A DNA stretch of 64,000 nucleotides from positions 558,001-622,000 of the forward strand of contig JAADEH010000012.1 in NCBI GenBank assembly GCA_013153495.1. Direction: 5' to 3'. Every line of letters begins with the position of its first letter. Position 1 is the stretch's first letter. Of this stretch, positions 26,704 through 34,603 are shown piece after piece. The notes under the pieces were generated by a model. The model was not told where the DNA came from. It saw only the letters and a list, made by a program, of their open reading frames with translations, and searched no databases. The translations under genes and the position numbers were made by a program. Source of the DNA: Aquificota bacterium. GTDB lineage: Bacteria; Aquificota; Aquificia; Aquificales; Aquificaceae.

Positions 26704-27252
26704 ATGAAGCTACCCGAAAGACTCGTAGAGAGAATTGCAAACCGCATAGTGGAGGAACTTTCGGAGGAAAAAATAATAGAGGCGGAGGACCCGGAACTTT
26801 TTAAGAAAAAGATAATAGGCGTTTTCAAAAAGGCGGAGGAAGAAGAAAGGCTCTTGGACGAGAAAACGAAGGAGATACTCAAGTCAAAAACCGAACTGCT
26901 TGAAGAAAGCAACCTCGATTACAGAACCGCTTTTAAGGCGGTAAAGGCAAAACTTGCGGAGGAAATGAAGATAAACATAAACAGAAGGGAGAGGATGAAC
27001 CAAATAGCCAACATGATAAGGGACCTCATAATGGAGGACGATACCGTCGAGATTTTCGAAGACCCTCCGATAATAAGGAAGAGGGTTGCGGACATACTCA
27101 GAGATGCGGTTCGGGAAGAAGAAGAAATAGAGAGGAAGGTAAGGGAGAGGATAAGGAAATACTCACGCAACATACTCGAAGGAACCCCCGAGTGGAACAT
27201 ACTCTACAAACGCATATACGAGGACGAACTGAGACAGAGGGGACTGGCTTAG
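26704..27252 (+). CDS. DUF507 family protein with two tandem copies of the domain
   Basis: The 182-residue protein is highly charged and helical. It contains two copies of one pattern: residues about 7-60 (RLVERIANRIVEEL, then EAEDPELFKKKI, then a Glu-rich helix) and about 98-150 (RMNQIANMIRDLI, then EDPPIIRKRV, then a Glu-rich helix). This matches DUF507, whose function is unknown. The ends converge on the M23 peptidase gene through a TTAG overlap. Confidence 0.82.
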   Translation: MKLPERLVERIANRIVEELSEEKIIEAEDPELFKKKIIGVFKKAEEEERLLDEKTKEILKSKTELLEESNLDYRTAFKAVKAKLAEEMKININRRERMNQIANMIRDLIMEDDTVEIFEDPPIIRKRVADILRDAVREEEEIERKVRERIRKYSRNILEGTPEWNILYKRIYEDELRQRGLA

Positions 27253-27776
27253 GGGAGATAAACTATCGGGTTCTGTCTTATTCCGTATTTGATAACCTCG
27301 TAGTGGAGGTGGGGTCCCGTAGTTCTACCGGAAGTCCCCACGTATCCTATAACCCTGTTCTTTGAAACCCTCTCACCTCTTTTCACAGCTACGGAGGACA
27401 TGTGAGCGTATAAGGTCGTGTATCCGTATCCGTGATAAATAATAACCGTGTATCCGTATCCCCTTATCCAGCCTGCGAAAACCACATAACCGTCCGCAGT
27501 AGCTACCACCTTGCTTCCGTATGGTGCTCCTATGTCCACACCCGAATGAAACTCTCTTATCCTTCCCCTCCTTCTCCACCCGAAGTCTGAAGTAACTATG
27601 CCCACAACGGGCCATATGTCCGGTCTTGAGGAGTCAACGGTGTTGATAACCACGAGGTCAACGAACTCCTCCGGAACAGGAATTATAGGCTCGGGCTTAA
27701 AGATAACTCCGGGGTCCCTCCTGCCGAGGACAACACCCACCAACAGGATAAGGCTAAGTAGTAGAACCTTCCTCAT
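27249..27776 (-). CDS. M23 (LytM) family metallopeptidase, exported
   Basis: The 175-residue protein has a signal peptide (about residues 1-18) and a complete LytM domain: the zinc ligands H77 and D81 (HSGVDIG) and H158 in GPHLHYE, plus the catalytic H125 in YAHM. It should cut peptidoglycan cross-links, or activate amidases if degenerate, but here all ligands are present. The start lies 23 nt inside bpsA. Confidence 0.9.
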   Translation of the reverse strand: MRKVLLLSLILLVGVVLGRRDPGVIFKPEPIIPVPEEFVDLVVINTVDSSRPDIWPVVGIVTSDFGWRRRGRIREFHSGVDIGAPYGSKVVATADGYVVFAGWIRGYGYTVIIYHGYGYTTLYAHMSSVAVKRGERVSKNRVIGYVGTSGRTTGPHLHYEVIKYGIRQNPIVYLP

Positions 27777-28821
27777 CGAGATAGAAAACTTCGTCAGAAA
27801 TAGGCTCGTTCCAGCGCTTAAAGCCGGGGAGGGTCTCTATCCTATACCAGGCGGACCTATACCATATGTCGGTGGGGTTCCTTTTGACAGGAGCTATTTG
27901 AGCAGCTTTAGTCTCGGGGTGATATTCCCAGTTCATGTAGTGATTAAAGTCCTGAACTATGTCGGTTATGACAGTTCCGTATTCGTCTATCAGAGTTTGC
28001 TGAAACTCCTTCCACCTGAATATGGAGGAGTCCCTGAGCGTAAGTCCGAAGTATCCCGCACAGCCTTCGTCCTTAAGAGTTGCTATACCTCTTCCGATAA
28101 AAGCCCTGAAGGCGGCAAAGGTCTCGGGCGGGTCCGTTATAAATACGTCAAACTTACCCAACATGTCCTCGGGGAAGGGGTTTCTCAGGTCCCAGACCAT
28201 AGCCTCCGCATTGTCTATACCGAGTTCCCTGAATATCCTGTTGTCAAAGTCTATGAGCCTTTCGTCTATGTCTATTACCAGAACCCTGTTTGCCTTTCCG
28301 GTAAGAGCAACCGCAAGACCGGTCAGGTCGTCCTCCGCTCCCATAACTATTATATCCCTGCCTCTGAGGTCTCCTCTCGAGTCTATAAACAGAACCCTCG
28401 AGACGGTGGTCTCGGGCGTAACGGAACCCTGGTCGTAGTCCCTTATAGCCTTGGGTCTATCCTTGGCAAGCTCTACGAAGGTTCTGTAAAGCTCTTTATC
28501 CCCGTAGAAGGGATAGCCCCTACCCTCGCATGCCTGGCAGGAGTAGTCCTCTACGGGTTCTATCCTCAGCTCAGAAACCAGGTCGTAACCTTTCTGGGTA
28601 AGAAGTATCTCCTCGTTGTCGTCTATAAAGGCAAGCCCGTCCTCTATCAACTTTTTGACTATACCCGAGGCGGCAGGCACAGGCAGGTCCGAAAGGTCCA
28701 CTATCTTCCAGAAGTCCCCGGTTCTGAGTATGGCTGAAATGAGCCTTTCCACATTTCTTCTGTGAAGCCTAACCTTAGTTTGAGCCTGAACTTCCTGAGC
28801 TATGTGAGAGAGCAGGTCCAA
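27754..28821 (-). CDS. bpsA: Branched-chain polyamine synthase (BpsA)
   Basis: The 355-residue protein matches the DUF43 family, characterised as N4-bis(aminopropyl)spermidine synthase in Thermococcus. It has an N-terminal winged-helix-like part, a cysteine pair (C95, C98) and a Rossmann domain with GAEDDLTG (D164, D165) and DPPE (230-233), the places where the archaeal enzyme holds its active-site acids. It transfers aminopropyl groups to spermidine to give quaternary branched polyamines that stabilise nucleic acids at high temperature. The start is TTG, set by GGAGGT 8 nt upstream. Confidence 0.9.
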   Translation of the reverse strand: MDLLSHIAQEVQAQTKVRLHRRNVERLISAILRTGDFWKIVDLSDLPVPAASGIVKKLIEDGLAFIDDNEEILLTQKGYDLVSELRIEPVEDYSCQACEGRGYPFYGDKELYRTFVELAKDRPKAIRDYDQGSVTPETTVSRVLFIDSRGDLRGRDIIVMGAEDDLTGLAVALTGKANRVLVIDIDERLIDFDNRIFRELGIDNAEAMVWDLRNPFPEDMLGKFDVFITDPPETFAAFRAFIGRGIATLKDEGCAGYFGLTLRDSSIFRWKEFQQTLIDEYGTVITDIVQDFNHYMNWEYHPETKAAQIAPVKRNPTDIWYRSAWYRIETLPGFKRWNEPISDEVFYLDEEGSTT

Positions 28822-28863
28822 TCCTTCAACCTCCGTGGAAGATTTTCAATTATGCAGGCTTAA

Positions 28864-28870
28864 TATTATA
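28864..28870. promoter_or_regulatory. Overlapping divergent -10 elements of tlyA and bpsA
   Basis: Plus strand TATTAT (28864-28869) ends 8 nt before the tlyA ATG, with no Shine-Dalgarno. Minus strand TATAAT (28870-28865) lies 43 nt before the bpsA TTG, which has a Shine-Dalgarno. One 7-bp block can therefore serve both genes. Confidence 0.42.
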
Positions 28871-28877
28871 AAAGCTG

Positions 28878-29657
28878 ATGGAGAGGCTTGACAAACTTGT
28901 CCTTGAAAGGGGACTGGTGGATTCGAGAGAGAAGGCTCGTGTGCTCATAATGGCTGGCAAAGTTCTCGTTAACGGCAGGGTTGTGGACAAGCCCGGCACA
29001 AAACTCAAGGGGGACGAAAAGATAGAGCTGAAGGAAACCCCAAAGTTCGTCTCGAGGGGAGGAGATAAGTTAGAAGGTGCTCTAAATAGATTTGGAATAA
29101 ACCCTTCGGGTTGGATAGTTTTGGATGTGGGTTCCTCAACGGGAGGGTTTACGGACTGCCTTCTACAAAAGGGTGCAAAAAGGGTGTATGCGGTCGATGT
29201 AGGCAGGGGGCAGATGGACCCCAAACTCAGGAACGACCCGAGGGTTGTTCTATATGAGAAGACGGATGCACGCATACTTACGGAGGAGCACATTCCCGAA
29301 AAGGTTGACCTCATTACCGTGGATGTGTCTTTCATATCCGCAACGAAGGTTCTACCCTCCCTTTTTAAATTCCTCAAGGGGGAGGGACTCCTTCTCGTCC
29401 TCGTAAAGCCCCAGTTCGAACTCTGCCCCAAGAAGGTCAGAAAGGGAATAGTGAAAGATAGACAGCACAGAAAGGAAGCACTCCTTAAGGTGATAAACTT
29501 CCTCCGTGAAAATGGGTATAACATTCTCGGTGTAGTAAAGTCTTTCCCGAAGGGGACGAAGGGAAACGAGGAGTTTTTCTTACTGGCTTCTCAGAAGGGG
29601 GAGGAGGTTAACATAGAAGAGGAGGTGGAAAAAGCCCTTGACGAGCAGGATGTTTGA
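28878..29657 (+). CDS. tlyA: TlyA family rRNA 2'-O-methyltransferase
   Basis: The 259-residue protein joins an S4 RNA-binding domain (LDKLVLERGLVDSREKAR at the N-terminus) to an FtsJ-type methyltransferase with DVGSSTGG at 83-90. TlyA methylates 16S and 23S rRNA ribose positions; the older name hemolysin is misleading. It leads a tight run of four overlapping genes to 31921. Confidence 0.92.
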   Translation: MERLDKLVLERGLVDSREKARVLIMAGKVLVNGRVVDKPGTKLKGDEKIELKETPKFVSRGGDKLEGALNRFGINPSGWIVLDVGSSTGGFTDCLLQKGAKRVYAVDVGRGQMDPKLRNDPRVVLYEKTDARILTEEHIPEKVDLITVDVSFISATKVLPSLFKFLKGEGLLLVLVKPQFELCPKKVRKGIVKDRQHRKEALLKVINFLRENGYNILGVVKSFPKGTKGNEEFFLLASQKGEEVNIEEEVEKALDEQDV

Positions 29658-30039
29658 GGACGAAACGCTCAGAGGCAATCCCGGAGAGTATCCCTTAACT
29701 GCGGAAAATCTGTTTAGGGTCGGTCTTGCGCTGGGGAACCTTCTCATAGCGGACAGGGGAATAGACAAACCTATACTGTCCATAGACAAGCCGGACTTCG
29801 TTACCCTTGCGGTCTCGGTGGGGTTCATGAATGCGGGGGGATTTGTGAGAGTAAGAGGTGAAGCGGACGTTCACCTTGTTTGTAAACGCTCTAACCTCTG
29901 GGAGGTTAAAATTGAAGGACTTTTTCCCGATGATTTTAGAAAGCTTGAGATTATACTATTTGGGAGGACACCGATACCCAAGAAGAAGGGAGAGGAGATT
30001 GGGAGAATAGAGACATGGACACGAGAGATGAAGCTTTAA
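29638..30039 (+). CDS. Stand-alone, catalytically degenerate phosphohexomutase domain I
   Basis: A 133-residue protein (TTG start; an ATG at 29650 is equally possible and would give 129). It matches the first domain of phosphoglucosamine/phosphomannomutases by order of motifs: TLRGNPGEYPLTAENLFRVG aligns with the GIRG..GE.P.T start, ILSIDKPDFVTLAVSVGFMN with the metal-proximal D-TR loop, and KIEGLFPDDFRKLEIILFG with the loop that carries the catalytic phosphoserine (SASHNP). The serine and the DTR arginine are absent. Domains II-IV are missing. It overlaps tlyA by 20 nt. Assigned by eye. Confidence 0.6.
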   Translation: MTSRMFEDETLRGNPGEYPLTAENLFRVGLALGNLLIADRGIDKPILSIDKPDFVTLAVSVGFMNAGGFVRVRGEADVHLVCKRSNLWEVKIEGLFPDDFRKLEIILFGRTPIPKKKGEEIGRIETWTREMKL

Positions 30040-30263
30040 AACTATACAGGGAGTTCATACCCAAGATACTGGAGTGCGGAACCGAGATAGACGAATTTTA
30101 CAGAAAATTCAGGGAGCTTAGGTTGGTAGAGGACGACTTATCCTTTCAGGGAGCACTGCTGAGGGTGGAACACTCTTTCTTTATGGTGGTGCAATCCCTT
30201 AACATACTCAGAGAAAATTTAAAGCTTTTAGAAGTTGCGGTAAAAAAGAAGGAGATTGAGTGA
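30015..30263 (+). CDS. Small helical protein of unknown function
   Basis: The 82-residue protein is almost wholly alpha-helical and charged, with heptad-like Leu and Ile spacing toward the end (LRENLKLLEVAV). I do not recognise a family. It overlaps the preceding phosphohexomutase-like gene by 25 nt and the next gene by one base (TGATG), so it is part of the operon and could be a partner of one of its neighbours. Confidence 0.65.
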   Translation: MDTRDEALKLYREFIPKILECGTEIDEFYRKFRELRLVEDDLSFQGALLRVEHSFFMVVQSLNILRENLKLLEVAVKKKEIE

Positions 30264-31921
30264 TGGCTATCAAGGCTATACTCTTGGACAGGGACCGGGA
30301 AGTTTTTCCCCTGCTGGGGGACATCTTTAACGTTACCAGCCACAAACTCCTGATAGCCACGAGCGACGAGATGTTCAACGAGCTAATCCAGTCCACCGAA
30401 GTGGACGTGGTTATGTTAAACCACACCGACGTAAAAATCTGGCTGTCCGCATGGAAGGAGGAAAACATACCCCTCCCCTTCTTTCTGCTCGACAGAGAGG
30501 AGGAGGAACTCAAGTTCAAACTCTTGGGCTTTTCGGACCTCAACTACATAAAGAAACCCTTTAACCCCCTCGAACTGCTCAATAAGCTCAGCTATCTGCA
30601 CAGACTCCAACCCTCCGACAGCGCAAACCAGCTCGGTCTCGTGAATACCATCATCAAGTTAGCCAACTCAAAAGGTAGCGCTATCGTCGAAGTGTCCAAC
30701 TCGAAGAGCTGTCTGATAGCGATAGAAAAGGGTGAAGTTTTGGGCATGGACTGCACCATGGAAGAGCTTCGCTCAATTCTCGAAAGCGAGGACCTGAAGG
30801 TAAACACGAAACGCTTTGAAGCCATAACGACGGAGCAGTCCTTTGCGGGAACTTACGAGTTCATAAAAACCCTTATGGAAAAGGTCAGACCCGTTCCTGC
30901 GGTAGTTAGCAAAAAAGAAGCTACGGAGGACGTTAAGTTGGTGGAAGAAGTAGGGGAGGGAGTTTACAGGGTGTCGAGGTTCTCTACCGTGCCTGTTCTC
31001 CTCAAAAACGTTTATCTGAGGATATACGAGGGGAACGATAGGAGGGTTGCCTTTTTGATAAACATAGGTTCCCTCGACGAGTGGAGCGGTGTAAGAAACC
31101 TGGTGGAGGACACTCTCTTCAACCTTGAAGAGCTTGATGCGGTGATTTTACTGTCCGGGGAGGTTTCGGGAATATACAACAGCTTCATACTTGCGGAGCA
31201 AAAGTTTAACGTCAGGTTCATAACCGACTATGCGGTAAAGAGACAGCTCGTAGAGGCAGGTTGTAAGTCGGGAAGGATAAGAACCTTCGGTGATTACCCC
31301 TCCTATCTGGTAAATCTCGCAACGGGGCACAAGCTCAGATTTATTCCCGTGAACTTCTCCCCCTCGGTAGGTAGTTTCTGCTTATACGAAGAGGACACGG
31401 GATACCTTTTCGCACCCGAGTTTTTAAGCTCCCTATACAGTGAAAAGTCCAACGACATAACCGAAGAAGTCCGGTTATACCACAGAATATTCATGCCCTC
31501 TGGCAGTGTGCTAAGTGCCTCCCTATCGAAGGTTGAAGCACTGAAGGTAAACATGGTTCTACCCAGATACGGACTCCCTTACGAGGACTTTGAAACTGCG
31601 GTAAGTAAGTTGAGAGCTTTAAGAACGGGTATAGACTTTATACCCGTAATTAACAAAGAACGCGCGGTTTATGTAATAAATCAGGTGTTAGAGTTCGTGC
31701 TAAACACGGAGGAGAAAGAAGTTGCGGACAGGTTTGTTGAAGAGCTTGATAGATTCTGCCTTGTGGAAAGCGGAATGGTCAGGGACATTTACATTGAACC
31801 ACCCTTCACGGTAGAACTGCTCCTCAACACCATAATGCTCGTGCCGGGTATAAAACCTTCTACGATTGTAGGGGTTCTGTCAATCTTAGACAAGTTGGAG
31901 GTCTTTATAAACCCCTTCTAA
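30263..31921 (+). CDS. Receiver-like domain fused to a metallo-beta-lactamase fold without metal ligands
   Basis: About 552 residues; ATG 30263 is preferred to GTG 30260 because AAGGAG stands 8 nt before it. Residues 1-110 look like a response-regulator receiver (FLLDREEEELKF; YIKKPFNP with the KP pair). Residues about 115-210 form a DUF4388-like linker. Residues about 220-460 follow the flavodiiron/ODP beta-lactamase fold: FSTVPVLLKNVYLRI, INIGSLDEWSGV, then SGEVSGI where family members have HxExDHSG, FSPSVGSFCLY for LHWPDSM, and LPRYGLP for PxHGP. All ligand positions are changed. It is probably a sensor or regulator, not an enzyme. Confidence 0.65.
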   Translation: MAIKAILLDRDREVFPLLGDIFNVTSHKLLIATSDEMFNELIQSTEVDVVMLNHTDVKIWLSAWKEENIPLPFFLLDREEEELKFKLLGFSDLNYIKKPFNPLELLNKLSYLHRLQPSDSANQLGLVNTIIKLANSKGSAIVEVSNSKSCLIAIEKGEVLGMDCTMEELRSILESEDLKVNTKRFEAITTEQSFAGTYEFIKTLMEKVRPVPAVVSKKEATEDVKLVEEVGEGVYRVSRFSTVPVLLKNVYLRIYEGNDRRVAFLINIGSLDEWSGVRNLVEDTLFNLEELDAVILLSGEVSGIYNSFILAEQKFNVRFITDYAVKRQLVEAGCKSGRIRTFGDYPSYLVNLATGHKLRFIPVNFSPSVGSFCLYEEDTGYLFAPEFLSSLYSEKSNDITEEVRLYHRIFMPSGSVLSASLSKVEALKVNMVLPRYGLPYEDFETAVSKLRALRTGIDFIPVINKERAVYVINQVLEFVLNTEEKEVADRFVEELDRFCLVESGMVRDIYIEPPFTVELLLNTIMLVPGIKPSTIVGVLSILDKLEVFINPF

Positions 31922-32685
31922 TATATGAAAAACTTACCTATGCGCTCGAAGCGAGGGTTCAGAAGAGCCAGAAAGAGCTGACGAAACCCGGTAAAGAGGT
32001 TCACATCGTCAGGTGTGAGGGAAGGAACCTCTCCGGAGAAGTATATTACGAAGGCTTTACCCACTATGTTCTCCCGGGGAACAAAGCCCCAGAACCTGCT
32101 GTCCTCGCTGTTGTCCCTGTTATCCCCCATAACGAAGTAGTGTCCCTCGGGGACACGAAACTTAACGCAGAGGTTGTGTTTCTGCTCCATACACTCGCTC
32201 CCGCTGTAAGACACGAGACCGGACACCTTTGTGGGATAGGCGGAATACCATACGGAGTGGGTTATAGTTTTATTTCCCAAAGGTATAGTTTCCCTAAACT
32301 CGTAGTAAAACCTCCCGTCAAAACTTCTTAGTGCTGTATATTCCAACGGGTAAAGCTCACCGTTGACCTTGAGCCTATAGACCTTTATCTCCGCTTCCGG
32401 GTCGTAATACTCCTCAAACTCGACCACATCTCCGGGACCGGCAACTATCCTCTTTATGTAGTCCAAATTCGGGTTTACGGGATACTTAAAAACGACAATG
32501 TCAGCCTTTCTCGGCTCGGAAACTTTGTAAACGAGCTTATTCACGAGTATAAAGTCCCCTATCAAAAGGGTGGGTTGCATAGAGGCGGAAGGTATGTTGA
32601 AGGCTTGCAAGAGCGTAGCTCTTATTATCAAAACCACAGCGATTATGACCGCAAATTCAATTAACCACTTTGAGGTATTTTTCAT
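31918..32685 (-). CDS. lepB: Signal peptidase I
   Basis: The 255-residue protein has an N-terminal membrane anchor (about 8-24), the catalytic S35 in IPSASMQPTL and K78 in DYIKRIVAGPGD, and the family box GDNRDNSEDSRFWG. It removes signal peptides at the outer face of the inner membrane. The start lies 29 nt inside rlmN. Its stop shares four bases with the convergent gene. Confidence 0.95.
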   Translation of the reverse strand: MKNTSKWLIEFAVIIAVVLIIRATLLQAFNIPSASMQPTLLIGDFILVNKLVYKVSEPRKADIVVFKYPVNPNLDYIKRIVAGPGDVVEFEEYYDPEAEIKVYRLKVNGELYPLEYTALRSFDGRFYYEFRETIPLGNKTITHSVWYSAYPTKVSGLVSYSGSECMEQKHNLCVKFRVPEGHYFVMGDNRDNSEDSRFWGFVPRENIVGKAFVIYFSGEVPSLTPDDVNLFTGFRQLFLALLNPRFERIGKFFIY

Positions 32686-33730
32686 CGGGTTGAGATTTTA
32701 ACATAAGCCTCCGGCTTCTGAGTTGCCCGCAGGCACCGAACACATCTGCCCCCTTGCTAAACCTCACAAAGGTGGATATTCCCGCATCCCATAAGATTTT
32801 TTGAAACTTGAGAACTCTCTCCAAAGAAGGTCTTTCGAAGGGTAGATTTGGGTCGGGATTAAAGGGTATTAGGTTAACCTTAAAGCGCTTTCTGTGTCTT
32901 CCTATGAGCTTTACAAGCTCCCGTGCGTCCCTATCCGAGTCGTTGACCCCCTTTATAAGAACATACTCTAAGGTTATCCTCCTGTATCTGGGAAGCGGAT
33001 AAGTTTTTAAAACTTCCATAAGTTCCTCTAAGGTATTGGTCTTGGTAAGGGGCATAATCTCCAAGCGCTTTTTCGGGTCGGGAGAGTTTAAAGAAACCGC
33101 AAGGTTAAGCTCGCTCATAAGCGGGTCCTTGCTCATTCTTCTTAGCTGAGCCACGAGTCCGCTCGTGGAGATAGTTACCCGTCTCTTGGAAAGGTCAAGC
33201 CCCCAGGGGGAGACCATTATCTCGACAGCCTTTCGGACGTTGTCGTAGTTTGCAAGGGGTTCTCCCATTCCCATAAAGACCACATTCCTGATTTTGGAAT
33301 CTATGTCTTTCTGAACTTGAAGGAACTGGTCCACTATCTCTTCGGTTGAAAGGTTCCTTTTAAGACCGTCCAAAGCGGTAGCACAAAAGGTGCACCCTAC
33401 CGCACAACCTATCTGGGAAGAGACGCACAGGGTAAGGTGGTCCCGCTCCTTTATGAGAACCGTCTCAACAATGTGTCCGTCGTGGGTTTTGAATAGATAC
33501 TTGACCGCATCGGGAGCCTCCACTTTATCCACCCTCTCGAGGGGATGAAAGCTAAAACTTTCAGAGAGGAACTCCCTGTGTTCCTTAGAAAGGTCGGTCA
33601 TGAGGCTAAAATCTGTTACGAACTTTTTGTAAACCCAGCGCAGAACCTGAGAGGCTCTGAACTTTTCAAGACCCAAACGGGTAAACTCTTCCTTGAGCTG
33701 GCTAAGGGTATAACCTGTGATGAACTTCAT
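32657..33730 (-). CDS. rlmN: 23S rRNA/tRNA adenine-C2 methyltransferase (RlmN)
   Basis: The 357-residue radical-SAM enzyme has CXXXCXXC in CAVGCTFC, the GMGEPLANYDNV motif and the second methyl-transferring cysteine in FGACGQL near the C-terminus. It methylates A2503 of 23S rRNA and A37 of some tRNAs. It lies downstream of rpoZ, separated by an 18-bp palindromic segment. Confidence 0.96.
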   Translation of the reverse strand: MKFITGYTLSQLKEEFTRLGLEKFRASQVLRWVYKKFVTDFSLMTDLSKEHREFLSESFSFHPLERVDKVEAPDAVKYLFKTHDGHIVETVLIKERDHLTLCVSSQIGCAVGCTFCATALDGLKRNLSTEEIVDQFLQVQKDIDSKIRNVVFMGMGEPLANYDNVRKAVEIMVSPWGLDLSKRRVTISTSGLVAQLRRMSKDPLMSELNLAVSLNSPDPKKRLEIMPLTKTNTLEELMEVLKTYPLPRYRRITLEYVLIKGVNDSDRDARELVKLIGRHRKRFKVNLIPFNPDPNLPFERPSLERVLKFQKILWDAGISTFVRFSKGADVFGACGQLRSRRLMLKSQPDEKYLKVVN

Positions 33731-33748
33731 AGGAATAAAGTTATTCCT
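33731..33748. repeat. Inverted repeat joining the rpoZ stop and the rlmN start
   Basis: Perfect 8-bp arms AGGAATAA and TTATTCCT flank AG. The element contains the rpoZ stop codon and the only Shine-Dalgarno-like bases (AAGGAA, minus strand) before rlmN, and it abuts the rlmN ATG. A hairpin in RNA would hide those bases; as DNA it could be an operator. Confidence 0.45.
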
Positions 33749-33947
33749 TCTTGACCACCTTGACCTTTCCGCTCGCTATGTCCTCTATGGACTGGAAGGT
33801 CTTCTTTATAAGCTCCCTTTCTCCCCTTATGAAGAAGTCGTCTCCCTCCTGAAGAAGCTGAAGGGTTCTCTTTACCGCAGCGTGAACAAGCTCGTAGCGT
33901 GAGCTGACTTGTTTGAGAGCGTTCTCTATGTCAGGTCTCTTGGACAT
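33741..33947 (-). CDS. rpoZ: RNA polymerase omega subunit
   Basis: A 68-residue protein from the ATG at 33947, which has AGGAGG 8 nt upstream; a GTG at 33956 would add three residues but lies inside that Shine-Dalgarno. The sequence RPDIENALKQVSSRYELVHAAVKR and GERELIKKTFQSIEDIASGKV fits omega, which helps assemble RNA polymerase. It overlaps gmk by 17 nt, the common gmk-rpoZ arrangement. Confidence 0.9.
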   Translation of the reverse strand: MSKRPDIENALKQVSSRYELVHAAVKRTLQLLQEGDDFFIRGERELIKKTFQSIEDIASGKVKVVKKE

Positions 33948-34578
33948 AGCATTCACCTCCTTCTATAAGGCGGACCAGTTCCTCGTTGTGGACAAGGCTC
34001 TTAAGGTTAGAAAGTATGTTCTCCCTTTCACAGCGGGAAGCGACCACTATGCTCTTGAGCTGTTCCACAGCCTTATCCACGAAGTCGTTAATTATAATAT
34101 AGTCAAAGCTCTTCGCGCAAGGTATCTCGTCCCTTGCGGTTTCCAACCTCCTCTGGGCGTTGGAGTCCCTGTATCCCCTGCCAATCATCCTCCTCTTGAG
34201 TTCTTCCAAGGAGGGAGGGAGCAGAAAAACGCTCACAGCGTCGGGATAAATCTTCTTAACCTTAAAGGCTCCCTGAACGTCTATTACCAGAAGGGAGTCG
34301 TAGCCTTCCCGAAGGTTCTTTTCTACTTGGTCCCTTGGGGTTCCGTAGTAATTTCCATAAACGTTCGCATACTCTAAGAACAATCCCTTCTCTATTCCTT
34401 CCTCAAACTCCTCCTTGGACATGAAGATGTAATCGACACCGTGTTTCTCTCCCGGTCTCGGTTCTCTGGTGGTGGCGGTTATAACACGTCTTATGCCTTC
34501 AAGCTGTTGCAGGAGTTTGCCCGCTATGGTGCTCTTTCCCGTTCCGGAAGGAGCAGAGAGTATAAAAAGCTTTGCCAT
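33931..34578 (-). CDS. gmk: Guanylate kinase
   Basis: The 215-residue protein has the P-loop APSGTGKST and the GMP-binding TTREPRPGEKHGVDYIF, then the lid region RLETARDEI. It phosphorylates GMP to GDP. The N-terminus is short as in most bacterial enzymes. Confidence 0.96.
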   Translation of the reverse strand: MAKLFILSAPSGTGKSTIAGKLLQQLEGIRRVITATTREPRPGEKHGVDYIFMSKEEFEEGIEKGLFLEYANVYGNYYGTPRDQVEKNLREGYDSLLVIDVQGAFKVKKIYPDAVSVFLLPPSLEELKRRMIGRGYRDSNAQRRLETARDEIPCAKSFDYIIINDFVDKAVEQLKSIVVASRCERENILSNLKSLVHNEELVRLIEGGECYVQET

Positions 34579-34597
34579 CTCTTTCTCTAAGTAAGGG

Positions 34598-34603
34598 ATT
34601 ATA
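34598..34603 (-). promoter_or_regulatory. Putative -10 element of gmk
   Basis: On the minus strand TATAAT lies 19 nt before the gmk ATG, leaving room for a short leader with a weak purine-rich Shine-Dalgarno (agagaaagag). It overlaps the stop codon of the upstream ABC transporter gene. Confidence 0.4.
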
